64,000 bases of DNA from Lepidodermella squamata (lineage: Eukaryota > Gastrotricha), in the NCBI GenBank assembly GCA_047495785.1, contig JBLDXI010000018.1, forward strand, positions 1 to 64,000, read 5' to 3'. Made by a program: the position numbers and the translations under genes. Positions 1-9,900 of the stretch are shown piece after piece (position 1 is the stretch's first letter; the number at the start of each line of letters is the position of its first letter). The notes beneath the pieces are model-generated. The model searched no databases. It saw only the letters and a program-made list of their open reading frames with translations, and had not been told where the DNA came from.

Positions 1-384
1 CATCTCGTGAGAGTGTCGCAAGAATTTACTATACAAACCGACTTTTTCTGTCGGTGATTGTGTTAGAATTAGTCGTGTAAAGGATTTATTTCACAAAGAA
101 GGAGATTTCATTTTTACTGAAGAATATTTTTTTATCGACCGCATAGATACTTGTACCATCCCCGACAAGTATTATCTCCGTGATACTCTGAATAAGCGTA
201 TTCAAGGTAGTTTTTACGATTGGCAGCTTCAGATAGCACATCGCAAGAAACATATTTAATAGAAAAAGTTCTGAAGCATCGCACTATAAATGGCAAGAAA
301 CAGGCTCTTGTGAAATGGCAAAACTGGCCGATTGAAGCCGCTAGTTGGATTGATGCAAACGAGATCAAAACCTTGGCCTCATGA
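1..384 (+). pseudogene. Polinton integrase, C-terminal SH3-like region and chromodomain, frame-broken
   Basis: This is the end of a retrovirus-like (DDE) integrase that would insert the element into chromosomes; the catalytic core lies upstream of the window. One frame, open from about 11 to 247, encodes the SH3-like tail region (FSVGDCVRIS, then YYLRD...GSFYDWQLQ). A second frame, from about 244 to 384, encodes a chromodomain (YLIEKVLKHR, then ALVKWQNW, then ASWIDANEI). The two frames differ by one base near 236-245, and an in-frame stop at 8-10 suggests another break further left. Chromodomain integrases are standard in Polintons. The breaks could be real decay or assembly errors. Confidence 0.85.
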
Positions 385-551
385 ATAGAGTTCCTACGAC
401 TCCACTCTTAGCTTTCCTACAAAAGCCATCTGTGCGTGTAGGGGGCCTACATTTTTTTCCTTCTAATAACCGTTTGGCTTATAGAAATTTCAAACTATTT
501 ATTCAAAAACTAAGCTCCCCCCTTTTGGCAACAGCGCAATCCTTACTTTAG
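381..551 (+). CDS. Small ORF whose start overlaps the integrase stop (ATGA)
   Basis: A 56-codon ORF starts at an ATG that overlaps the integrase TGA by three bases. The product would be weakly basic with alternating hydrophobic stretches and no motif I recognise. It fills most of the 195-bp gap between the integrase and the next virion gene. It could be chance, since the region holds no other support. Confidence 0.2.
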   Translation: MNRVPTTPLLAFLQKPSVRVGGLHFFPSNNRLAYRNFKLFIQKLSSPLLATAQSLL

Positions 552-578
552 AAAAGATAGATAAGGATAACATAACAA

Positions 579-1798
579 ATGCTTAGCATCCAGGAGGACT
601 TCTTTATTTATTTACCCTCGAATGCCTCATATTCTCAACATCCGGCGAATACTCCGTCGGATTATCAAGTTGCTCTCCCTGTCCCAATTTGCGTACCCGA
701 TTGCCGTGCTTATGAAGTAGCCCTACTTTGAGGCTACAATTCCTGTTAGGTGGAGTAGCATTGATCGTCATACAGTCTATGTGCTTGATTGTAACTGGCT
801 GAAATCTTTTAAAAACGACATTATTGCTAATTATTTAACAAATCCTGGCTCTTTGCACATCGGATGAAAAGTTTCAACAATCCATGGGAAACTGCTTTAT
901 TAACAAAGTAAATTTCGGAGGTGAATATTTTGCGAATATAACCAAACTAATCGATCACTTAATGAAAAAATATCCATCTCAAGTAGTAATGGCTCTATTT
1001 TTGCTCATTATGATTCAGTCAACAAAAAAACTAAAATTACCTGTAAATGGCCATATTCTATGTTTATACCTTCAGATTCTGCTGGCCTCTTAGGTTTTGT
1101 GTCTCCAATAGAACAGAATACACCGTCTGGAGTTTTCATTTTTCCCAAGGCCCCAAAAAATGACGAGCCAGAATTTAATGAAGTTTCCACTTTTGATATA
1201 AAGTCAACGTATGCCTTGGCATATGCGTGGGAATATGAGCCACCAAATTCGTGAAAATCCACACATTTTATTCAACTCAGTTGGGATTGTTAGGCTTTCT
1301 AGCAGACCAAAACTTAAGGAGGATGCAAATAATGAGACAGCGGCGGTAGAAAATCAAGAAGGCGTAAATTCAGCACAGCACTTTGATTTTTCTGAGCAAA
1401 CAGTAATCACCAAAGATAATGATTTACCGCCTGCCTTTATTTATGCATGCTATGAAGAAAGTGCTACAGCTCAATACAACATTCAGTTGAATTATGGCAA
1501 TAACTCACTGTTCATTTACTGCTCAGTTGCAGCGGATGTTTTTGTTGGAGATTGCCAAGCTAGCCTCCTTCGAATGATAACCTATTCTACGATGGCTTCT
1601 GCTACGGCAAATTCAGACTTGTCATCACATTTTACAGTGATTTATAACTCGGGCCTATATTTACCTTTAAAAGCCAATTTTATAGATTCAATTCAAGTTC
1701 AAATCCGCCGCGATAACGGGGCATTGATCGATTTTGTGGATGGTAGCAAAGTTGTATTGCTACTTCATATTCGCCGAAAAACCGGAGCCTTATATTAA
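579..1798 (+). pseudogene. Polinton penton/minor-capsid-type virion protein, at least four frameshifts
   Basis: The conserved Polinton virion protein of about 400 aa is recognisable across several frames. The N-terminus has FFIYLPSNAS and a YEVAL motif, the middle has SAGLLGF, and the C-terminal domain (about 1256-1798) has the family signature FIYCSVAADVFVGD...LLR and ends in an HIRR motif. Frame changes occur near 728, 862, 980 and 1250; after 1256 the frame stays open to the stop. The family is usually assigned to the minor capsid (penton) role or an associated virion protein; which of these applies here is inference. It lies directly before the core protein, as expected for a virion gene block. 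Small unrecognised introns could explain one break but not all. Confidence 0.65.
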
Positions 1799-1836
1799 TA
1801 TAAGTGGCTGAGTTCTAATTATTAATATTACCGAAG

Positions 1837-2331
1837 ATGCCCCTAGCTTATTCTAACCAAAACGTTGACAAGTACCAGCAGTTTTTTCTCCGCCAACACT
1901 CCTCCCCGCTGATAGCAGGCTATGGAGCTGGAGCGGGTGCTAACCTGGACCATTTCCGTGGGGCAACAATTCAATTTCCATATCATTATAGGGGTCAGGG
2001 AATAGGAAATATATTAGGTGCCTTTTTCAGAAATTTCTTCCCAGTAATTGCTCCGTCTATTTTTCAACAAGCATTATCTACTGGCCAAAAAATATTAGGT
2101 GATATGCAACAACCTGAGGGCGCTAGACCTAGTTTTACCGAATCCCTTAAGCGTCATGGCACTTCAGGCGCCTTAAACATGGCTAAGGATATTGCTGAAA
2201 CGGCTTTGAAGCAACATCAAGGCGGTGGAGGTGGCCGTAAAAGGCGCCGTCGTCGTGGCCCTAGTAAAACTAGTAGTGTGACTGCAAAACGTAGGCGCCG
2301 TGCTTCTACTACAAAAAAGAAAGGCTTATAA
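1837..2331 (+). CDS. Polinton basic core protein (adenovirus pVI/pX-like)
   Basis: The 164-aa product starts 38 bp after the penton-type gene. A glycine-rich N-terminal part contains YRGQGIGNILGAFFRNFFP, an amphipathic segment resembling virion core or membrane-lytic proteins of Polintons and adenoviruses. The C-terminal third (about residues 128-164) is strongly basic, with GRKRRRRR and AKRRRRA runs that fit DNA binding and nuclear import. The frame is intact. Family assignment rests on the hydrophobic GIGxxLGxxFR pattern, the basic tail and the position between penton-type and major capsid genes. Confidence 0.65.
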   Translation: MPLAYSNQNVDKYQQFFLRQHSSPLIAGYGAGAGANLDHFRGATIQFPYHYRGQGIGNILGAFFRNFFPVIAPSIFQQALSTGQKILGDMQQPEGARPSFTESLKRHGTSGALNMAKDIAETALKQHQGGGGGRKRRRRRGPSKTSSVTAKRRRRASTTKKKGL

Positions 2332-2413
2332 AAGGAAAAGACGCGCAACAACTAAATCAGTGCTATTTGAAGCGTCTTGAGCCCATTGCTGCGTTTGATT
2401 CTTCAAATTTGTA

Positions 2414-3851
2414 ATGGAAGGCTTTGGAGATAATTTTGTTCACCCAGCCTCAGCCTCTTCAATAGTATTATCTTCAGATTTAGATTTATTTACTGTACCG
2501 CCTTCACAGCTTGCTGAAGAAAACCAAATAAGTATAGATGTTTACCCAATTGCCCCTCTTAATAGTTCACCGAACCTGATTGAGTTTCAAATCGGCCCGT
2601 ACAATGATTATTTGTGTCTGTCACGCATGCAACTGATGCTCAAGTGGAAAGTAGTTAGAACCCCTTCTGAAGCTCGGAAGAAAAATGCTGGCGAAGCTGA
2701 CGATGCATACAACGAGTATAAGGCTAGTCTTTCGGCTACAAATTTACAAAAAGCCCCGCTTTGTTTAGCCCACCACACAATGTTCAAAACATGCGAGATT
2801 TCACTAAATGGGCAACTTTTAAGTGAACAAAATTCATTATACGCTTATCGGGCCTATATTTCAACGCTTTTGTCTCATAATACTGATGCAAAAAACACGA
2901 TATTACAGACACAATTTTGGTATCCTGATACAGCTAAAAAACTGGATAATTTTGACAATTCAAACGAGGGATTTAAAAAACGGTTGGAAATTGTTCAGGG
3001 CGGGAAATCTGTGTGCACCCTGGGACGCCTGTTTGCAGATCCTATGCTGTGTAATAGGCTACTTCTACCTAATGTTGAAGTCCGCATCAAGCTCTATAGG
3101 GCATCTAACAATTTTGCTTTGGTTGGGCCGAGCACAGCTGATCCTCACTCAATCGTCATTGAATCTGCAAAAATTATTGCCCGGGCTGTTGTTGTGTCGC
3201 CGGACATAGTGATTGCTCATACGCGTGCGCTGGAAAAAACTAACGCCAAATATCCTATAATGAGAGTTCGAACAAGGCTTTTTCACATACCAAGTAGTGT
3301 TTTGAGTTACAGTGTAAGTTTGCTCATCGCGCGTTTCTAAGTCAATTTTTAAAACTCTAATGGTTTAACAGATACCACAATGTATTAATGGTAAGCTTCC
3401 AAGGCGTATGTTTTTCTGTTTTTTTGAAGATTCCGCCCTGAATGGAACGGCGGGTAAAAATCCATTGAATGCATTACACAGCCAGCTATCCCGAATATCG
3501 ATTTATTTGGGCAATGAACTACATCACTCAACAGCTCCCTTGGAAATGGATTTTGCAAATGGAGATGTCACCAGAGTCTATTTGGAGCTTCTCAATGCTA
3601 TCAACCCAGATAACCCTTTCAAGGCATCTACGTTAACTATGGATCAGTTTATTAATGGCTTCACAATTTTTGGTTTCGATTTATCGCGCAACTCCTCGTT
3701 GCAAAATTACTCAGTTATACGCACAGGTACCTGCAGAGTAGAGTTGAGTTTTGCTGTTCAAACAACAATTGTTACTCAGCTGTTAGTATTAACTGAAACT
3801 GATTCAGTTTTTGAGGTATCATCTTTTTTCATAAAATTAAAATTGCCTTAA
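2414..3851 (+). CDS. Polinton major capsid protein (double jelly-roll), one intron
   Basis: Two exons, 2414-3313 and 3372-3851, join across a 58-nt phase-0 intron with GTAAGT donor and AACAG acceptor, giving a 459-aa product, close to the usual length of this family. The N-terminal signature LDLFTVPPSQ near residue 25 matches the conserved ELDLFxxPPTQ motif of Polinton/adintovirus capsid proteins. Further on are ISLNGQLL, the LPRRMFFCFFEDSALNG strand just after the intron, KNPLNA, and a C-terminal FINGFTIFGFDL followed by RTGTCRVELSF. Both halves of the double jelly-roll are present and open. The protein would form the hexon-type shell of a virion. The gene sits between the core protein and the protease. 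Confidence 0.85.
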
Positions 3852-3914
3852 AATTCAAATTTTTTAAGATCACACGAACGCGTGACGTAATTGTTGATTC
3901 TTAAGCAGTTTTTC

Positions 3915-4478
3915 ATGTACAACAATGAATTGGAAGATTTCATCCGGATTGATCCAGTACTAAAAAAGTTTGACATTTTTGTTGTAGCCGCTGATCAGCT
4001 ACCACAGCAGCTTCCTATTGTGAAAAATAATCCACAATTGATTATCTGTAACACAGGAAATGTATACAATTCTACAGGAAAGCACTGGGTCACACTGTTT
4101 GTTCACAGCGCACAGCATCCTGATGAGCCCTGTGAGTTTTTCGATAGCCTTAACCTTTCCCCTTCCTATCATAACCTCTATATCGACAACTTTTTGAAAG
4201 CGAATAGCCAAACAGAAGTGCCGTACATTCATTGCAATAGGTCTTACCAGCATGTTTTTTCACAAATCTGCGGCTTATGGGCTCTATATTACAGCATGCT
4301 TCGAGCGCGAGGTAAAGACATGCACCAAATTTTGAGGCATTTTGATCAGCTTGGATCAAAGAACAATTTGCTTATAAAAGACTGTGTACTTTATCATAAA
4401 TTTAATACATTATATTCCCACTATGGTCTATCTATGAGACCACTTGAAAGAATAAAACCCTGTAACGTTAGATTATAA
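3915..4478 (+). CDS. Adenain-type cysteine protease (capsid maturation)
   Basis: The 187-aa product has the Ulp1/adenain catalytic pattern: His57 in GKHWVTLF, Asp77 in FFDSLN and Cys119 in SQICGLWAL. This is the maturation protease that processes capsid and core precursors in Polintons and adenoviruses. The first ATG in the open frame is at 3915; an upstream extension begins only with TTG. The frame is intact and about the usual length. The next gene (ATPase) starts four bases after this stop. Confidence 0.9.
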   Translation: MYNNELEDFIRIDPVLKKFDIFVVAADQLPQQLPIVKNNPQLIICNTGNVYNSTGKHWVTLFVHSAQHPDEPCEFFDSLNLSPSYHNLYIDNFLKANSQTEVPYIHCNRSYQHVFSQICGLWALYYSMLRARGKDMHQILRHFDQLGSKNNLLIKDCVLYHKFNTLYSHYGLSMRPLERIKPCNVRL

Positions 4479-4481
4479 AGG

Positions 4482-5325
4482 ATGAGTGATTTGCGCTGCT
4501 GCCCTGGCAACATAAATGAAGCTTTGCCTTTTGTTCACCCTAGCACAATTCTCATTGTTGGGCCGTAAGTGACGATGGAAATAAAAGTCAATATATTTTA
4601 GTGTAATTTACTCATCTTCAGGTCGGGGAGCGGTAAAACAAGTCTGGTGCTTCAAATCCTACAGGATGCATTCAGTTTTGAACTTCCTTTTGAGAGAATT
4701 GTCTATTTTTATTCTACTTTCCAACCCATTTACAATGACATAGCCGATGCTGCATTGCAAGTTCACAAAATTAAAGTTGAATTCGTAAATTTAGCAGACA
4801 CAAAAAACAGCAGTAGCGATAGCTTCAGCTTAAAAAATTATATCAACGACAATAACGAGACGCAGCCCCGCTGTTGCCTAGTATTTGATGACGTGTATCG
4901 CCTATTAACTGAAGACGAAACACTGGTACAGCTTTTTTTAGGAGGGCGGCACTTGAATACGACAACCATTCTCCTTCAACAAGTTTTGTTTACTCGAGCA
5001 AAAAATAGCAGGGAAATTCTGGTTTGCCTCAGAAAATTATTGTTTTTTCTTCTATGTATTTTCTATTCTATAGCAAAATGCAAACTATTTATTCTATTTT
5101 CGCTGCATTTCCGACTCTGCAAGCTTTAGATCATATGCACAACGGCGTTCCCCAATGGGCTGGCGAGGCCTTCTTGAAGCGTTGAACCAAGCAACTGCTG
5201 AATCATCTCACACGCCACTGCTACTGGATAATTGTGCAACTACTCCGGATAATCTCCGCATTCGTTCGAGCAATGGCTTCGGTAGTAAACCTGGTTACGC
5301 TTACATTTTAGTCTCAAAGAAATGA
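4482..5325 (+). pseudogene. FtsK/A32-type genome-packaging ATPase, one intron, two frame breaks
   Basis: Exon 1 (4482-4564) and exon 2 (from 4622) join across a 57-nt intron that splits the Walker A motif, read as GPSGSGKT after splicing. Walker B is CLVFDDV (about 4880), followed by the typical LFLGGRH and ILLQQVLF segments that end near 5015. Downstream the reading frame changes near 5020-5030 and again near 5165-5185. The last part (to 5325) still resembles the family C-terminus, with a TPDNLRIRS motif. The product would pump DNA into capsids. The breaks may be decay or assembly errors; the first 180 codons look functional. Confidence 0.75.
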
Positions 5326-5376
5326 TGATATGTACTATTATAAAAGGATTCATTGCCGCCCAATTTTCGTCGTTAA

Positions 5377-5790
5377 ATGAATAAAGTTATTACCTCAGCA
5401 ACGTCACCATCGTTCAGTCTTGATAAAAAACGGCGGCTTTTTCTTGCATTGAAATGGTTATTGCATGCTCACCCCGGTCAGCGTGCTGATATTTTAGCAA
5501 CTAGCTCTGTTAGCCTTATACGATTTCTTAGCCGTTGCGCCTTGTATTGGCTTCGCAGCACTAGTACTGTTCTGGCCCCTGATTTGGCTAAATTGAAACA
5601 AAAAGGTGTCAATTTGGTCGAGCACAACCGGCAAGTTTTTATTCGACACTGCCTTAATAGCAACAAGAACAATAGGCGAAATAAGGCTTCGAAAGCTTCC
5701 TTTTTTGCAGTTTTACCCACTGTATTGAAATCCTTTGCACCCAGGCTAAAGTTTGATTATTCAGAACTCAAGAGGCTTCTTCGAATCTAA
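5377..5790 (+). CDS. Small conserved Polinton protein (virion-associated, unknown role)
   Basis: The 137-aa product is basic. It contains an N-terminal LALKWLLHAHPGQRADIL segment, a central LIRFLSRCALYWLR helix, a lysine- and asparagine-rich linker (NSNKNNRRNKASKAS) and a C-terminal hydrophobic FFAVLPTVLKSF. Small Polinton proteins with the same order (R-x-x-I/LL, CALNVL-like helix, basic linker, hydrophobic GGFLxxLL-like tail) commonly follow the ATPase. I recognise the pattern but no biochemical function is established from the sequence. The frame is intact. Confidence 0.5.
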   Translation: MNKVITSATSPSFSLDKKRRLFLALKWLLHAHPGQRADILATSSVSLIRFLSRCALYWLRSTSTVLAPDLAKLKQKGVNLVEHNRQVFIRHCLNSNKNNRRNKASKASFFAVLPTVLKSFAPRLKFDYSELKRLLRI

Positions 5791-5793
5791 ACT

Positions 5794-6945
5794 ATGCAGC
5801 GAAACTATGCACAGCGCATGACTATTGTTCCACTTGCGACACCTGGGCCAACTCCAGCACAACAACAACAACAACAACCAAACGCGAGCGACTTGATTGC
5901 TGCTAAAACATTGCTGAGCAATCCTCTGCTTTTCAAACTAGTGCAGCTATTACAGTCTTTAGACCGGGATGTGATAAACAACGCTAGTAGTAGTGATAAT
6001 TCAGCCGATTTAGTGCGAAAACGTAACGAACTCATGCATGAGATTATGAATTTGAAGAAGCTGGTAGTTTTACAAGGCAGTAGCCAGCCGCCAGCCGCTA
6101 TTCCAATGTCGCCTGCACCAGCAGATCGAGCAGAATCGAGGCCGCGCTCTCCTCCTCCTCCTCCTCCTCCTCCTCCTCCTCCTCCTCCGCTGCCGCCGCC
6201 GCCGCTTCCTTCTGCTTCTTCTCCTCCTCCTCCTCCTCCTCCAAAAAAACAGCAGCAACAACAACTTGCGCGCCAACAACCTACTAAATTAACATCTAGT
6301 AATTTTGGTCAAGCGGCCGGGCCTAGCTATAACAACTATAACAGAGATTCGGGTATTGGCGGCTTTCAGCAGCAGTTTTCACCTAATACAACGCCACGAC
6401 CTTCAACTGATAATAGCAGCAATTATGAATTTGATGATCTTCAAATGGATTTTCTATTCGCTGCCCCGCAAACATCATCGACTTCTAGCGCTGCAGCCAC
6501 GACCGTCCTCAGCCACGATGATGTTGTTGTTGATCGGCCTAATGATGAGCAGCTGCCTACGAGAGGAGGGACCCCCCGCGCGCGCACCCCCCAGGCCCCT
6601 CGAGACAGCAACACAACAGCAGGGTCGTCTTCGTTTAGCGGCGATGAGGACAGCAGCGGCAGCAATAGTGAAGAGCTGCAAGATGGTGCTGATAATGATG
6701 ATAATCAAGCAGAAAGGCAAGAAGAAGCCGCTGCCGCTGAACCGATGGAAATTGAGCTAGCTGGAGCAGCAACTGCAGCGGCAACGCCACGGAAGGGTCA
6801 AAAGCGCGGTAGAAAGCCACGTTCTATGACTGATCAAACACAAATATCACCACCTGGAAAACTTTTCCGAAGAACGTCACAGCGTAAGATAAATAAAATC
6901 AACAAGTTTCAAGCTGGCACAGGGTTTTGGAGTTTATTCATGTAA
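5794..6945 (+). CDS. Low-complexity proline-, glutamine- and acid-rich Polinton protein
   Basis: The 383-aa product begins four bases after the preceding stop. Residues about 25-90 form a helical stretch (KTLLSNPLLFKLVQLLQSL, then NELMHEIMNLKKLV). A polyproline block encoded by CCT repeats follows, then Gln- and Ser-rich disorder, an acidic region (about residues 290-325) and a basic tail with RKGQKRGRKPRS. The final residues, after PPGKLF, are the only part resembling other Polinton proteins. It is the last + strand virion-block gene, and its stop lies 7 bp from the polymerase stop on the other strand. Its function is not known; a flexible virion or DNA-bridging protein is a guess. Confidence 0.5.
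   Translation: MQRNYAQRMTIVPLATPGPTPAQQQQQQPNASDLIAAKTLLSNPLLFKLVQLLQSLDRDVINNASSSDNSADLVRKRNELMHEIMNLKKLVVLQGSSQPPAAIPMSPAPADRAESRPRSPPPPPPPPPPPPPLPPPPLPSASSPPPPPPPKKQQQQQLARQQPTKLTSSNFGQAAGPSYNNYNRDSGIGGFQQQFSPNTTPRPSTDNSSNYEFDDLQMDFLFAAPQTSSTSSAAATTVLSHDDVVVDRPNDEQLPTRGGTPRARTPQAPRDSNTTAGSSSFSGDEDSSGSNSEELQDGADNDDNQAERQEEAAAAEPMEIELAGAATAAATPRKGQKRGRKPRSMTDQTQISPPGKLFRRTSQRKINKINKFQAGTGFWSLFM
6149..6243 (+). repeat. CCT trinucleotide microsatellite in coding sequence
   Basis: Runs of CCT, interrupted by CCG and CTT codons, encode the polyproline block of the preceding protein. The repeat is in frame and on the opposite strand gives a spurious arginine-rich frame. Confidence 0.9.
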
Positions 6946-6952
6946 TAATCGA

Positions 6953-9900
6953 TCATTGATCAGCGCTATATCCATGTGGATAAGTTAGAAAGGAAGCATC
7001 GCCGGGGCGTAGCCAACGTTTATCATAGGTTAAACGAATCTTTTTTGTTATATGAACACAATGAATTTCCGATAACGGAGTATGCACTTTTTTAAACTGA
7101 GTCTGATCCAATTCAGCGATGACGCTGTTTTTGTTGTTATCACCCCGGCCCCCGCTTCCGCTGGTTTCGTTATCGTGGAGACTTTGTATTACATGCTTGA
7201 TGAACAAGAAAAAATCGAGAAGACTGCGTGAATGAAAACTTTGACGTATTCCCTGCGCGTGACGTAAATAATAAAAAACAGAGGGCGTAACAACAAGTAG
7301 CAATTACCTTTAACATTAGCTTGGCTTTGCCGTCAGCAAAAAGTAGGGCATATGCCTTACAGCCCAGTACAACCATTGCAATGATGCGTTGCCCTGTATC
7401 AAGCTGATCCGCCAAGCCGCCAAGAACGGGTGTGAACTCAATTTTAGTAATTCCAGGCCCTTGAAGGCAAAAAATTGAATCCGTGTCTAAAACAAAAGAC
7501 AAAAAACGTAGAGATGTTGGTAGCATAAGCGGCGCTATTCTCTAACCGCTGTAGATAGCACTTTTTGGGCCGACTCGGTACAGCTCACGAGCCAGTTTCA
7601 CACGAGCATTAGCTGTTACGAAGGCCGCTGTTATAACTGAGGTGGATCCATTTGGAACGTCGGCATCTTTGGTTGGCCGTGTTACAATTCGCAAGCGAGA
7701 GACATCATCAGAGTTGATGAGTAAGCCTAGTGGTTGAATATCCACAATTTCCAAAGCTGGATTATTTAGCATTTGCTGAAGCAGAAACGGGGATTTGATA
7801 TAATCTGTTCTCTCTAGATTAGAATTCATAGCAAATCGACCAAAAAAGCTGTTCAAAACTAATTTGGCGATCGCGCGTAACCCAGGGTTCTTTTTATCCA
7901 ACTTGGTGCTATCAATCGTTATACCAATGCGTTCCCATTGCTCCAAATACTGTGCTTTTTGTTCACTAGTAGCACAGTTTGGCGGCCAGCCGGAGGATTC
8001 GGCCTTCAAAATGGTGAATCTTTTAATGAAATCTCTGAAAATTGTATTGCTCTTCTTGAACTCCCATATCTAAAAAAAATAACTTGATAGAAGCCATGCA
8101 TGAGTTGGCTAAACAAAATTATTAACCTCGTAGACTTCCAGCAATCTGTAGCCATGAACATCTGTAGCGTACTTCAGTTCCACAGAGCAATACGAACCAA
8201 TCCAGGACCTTTCATAATCAGAATGGGTGCATTCACGGCTTGAAACGCACAAGTTTGGATTTGCAGTCGACGAACAAGCATAGCAACATGAGAACACGAG
8301 CTTGTTTTGTTTACTACGAAAGCAGAGTACAGGTAGCCAGATGTTTTTCGGCGCTAATACCTAGCAAAATAATGTGGTGATGATGAAAGCAGGGAGACGA
8401 TATGTAGATGCGAAGAGCTTACGCGTGCTTGTACGACACCAAAAAAAGATTCCTTTGAATAAATCTCCTGCAGTTTCTCGTTGTTTAATCTGAGATCCAA
8501 GGTGGATACTTTAGGTGGTCCTATTGCATAGTAGCCATCCATCATACAGCTTGGATATAACGAGTTGAAGTCGGCGGAAATTATAGAATAATCGGGCGAT
8601 GGAAATAAGAAGTCCTTGGTTTGCATCCCGCTTTCCTTACAAATTTGAGCAATCTTTTCCAAATTTTGGTCGCCTGAAGTTGAGTGTGATTCGGCAATCA
8701 TAGCCATTAAACGAAAAGCTTCGACCCGCCCTAAAAAGTAGGCATGATGTTTTAATCCCGCGAAGATTAAATAGGGAAAACCTCCAGTTACCTCCAAAGA
8801 AAAACGAACGGCTCTCCATTACATTAGCTATTGTGAGATTATCATAAATCTCCTGTGCTCTCGGGTGTTGTTTGAAACTAGCTCTAATTTCATGCTCCCA
8901 AAAGCTTTGAAGAATGTAACCATTCGAGCGAAACAACTCTTCACGTTCCAAGGTTTGCTTGTAAACTACGCCGTTTGGTTGTCCAGATAGAAAATTTAGT
9001 TGTGAGGCCTCAAAGCATTGCAAGCAGCCATGGACAGCACAACCATGAACCTCGACAATCAGATCGGGTTCACTCGGAATTTTATCACGACGTGCAACAA
9101 AACCGTCGACGCGATAAGGATAACGGTGGCCAGGTATAGATATTCGAACTTCTTGACGTGAGTTCTGAGCGTGTTTCATTGAACCATAAGTTTCAGGGTC
9201 AGACTCCATCAGAAATTGAAGAAAAGCTATCGAGAGCCTGCTGTGTGAATCCTTGCCACAGTAGCCAGCGGTCGGGATGACAGGTAATGTATCCTTCGTA
9301 AGAAACAGCTTGCGGAAGCATGTGCTTGTGAGAGAAGCTAGTGTGATGCATTCTTTAAAGGCATCAGTAGAACACAACTCCAGCATTAGCGCCCGAAATT
9401 TGATTGACGCCTTTTCCAAAACTAGACAATCCTGTATGCAGTATTGCAGTAACGTGTGGCGAACACTGAACCGTTTCAGTTTGTTTTCGTTGTAGAAAGT
9501 TAGAAATTCTGCTCTTTCAGAAGGAGACATTTTGTCAGGCTCATAGTAGATCATATTAGGCAGCTGTGGGAATTCGAGATTGAAACTCGAAGGATTACAG
9601 CGAATTCAATCACAATAGCTCAAGAAGTTGATGATGTACTTACTTTTCTTTAGTGCATAAGACGTAAGGAAAGAAGGTTTTCTTGTCTGGGATTCCCATT
9701 GTTGCTGGTAAATCCCTGTTGTTGAACAAATACCTGTAAGCAATGTAGTTTCTTAGTGTTTCTTAGGTAACCTACCTTAATCTGCATTGAAAAAAGAGAT
9801 ATGAATCCAAAAATCTGATTTTTTGTTGTTTGAAATCAATGCATAGTAGAGATCCCTGCCTTTGAAGAATCTTCACTTTAGAACATCGTGTTTGAATTTC

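Noticed and set aside
983-1018. A possible 36-nt intron in the penton-type gene (GTAGTA...TTCAG)
   Set aside because: It is shorter than all other introns and removing it does not join the frames that carry the family motifs.
6070-6279. Arginine-rich frame on the minus strand opposite the polyproline block
   Set aside because: It is the mirror of the CCT repeat coding for proline; no independent support.
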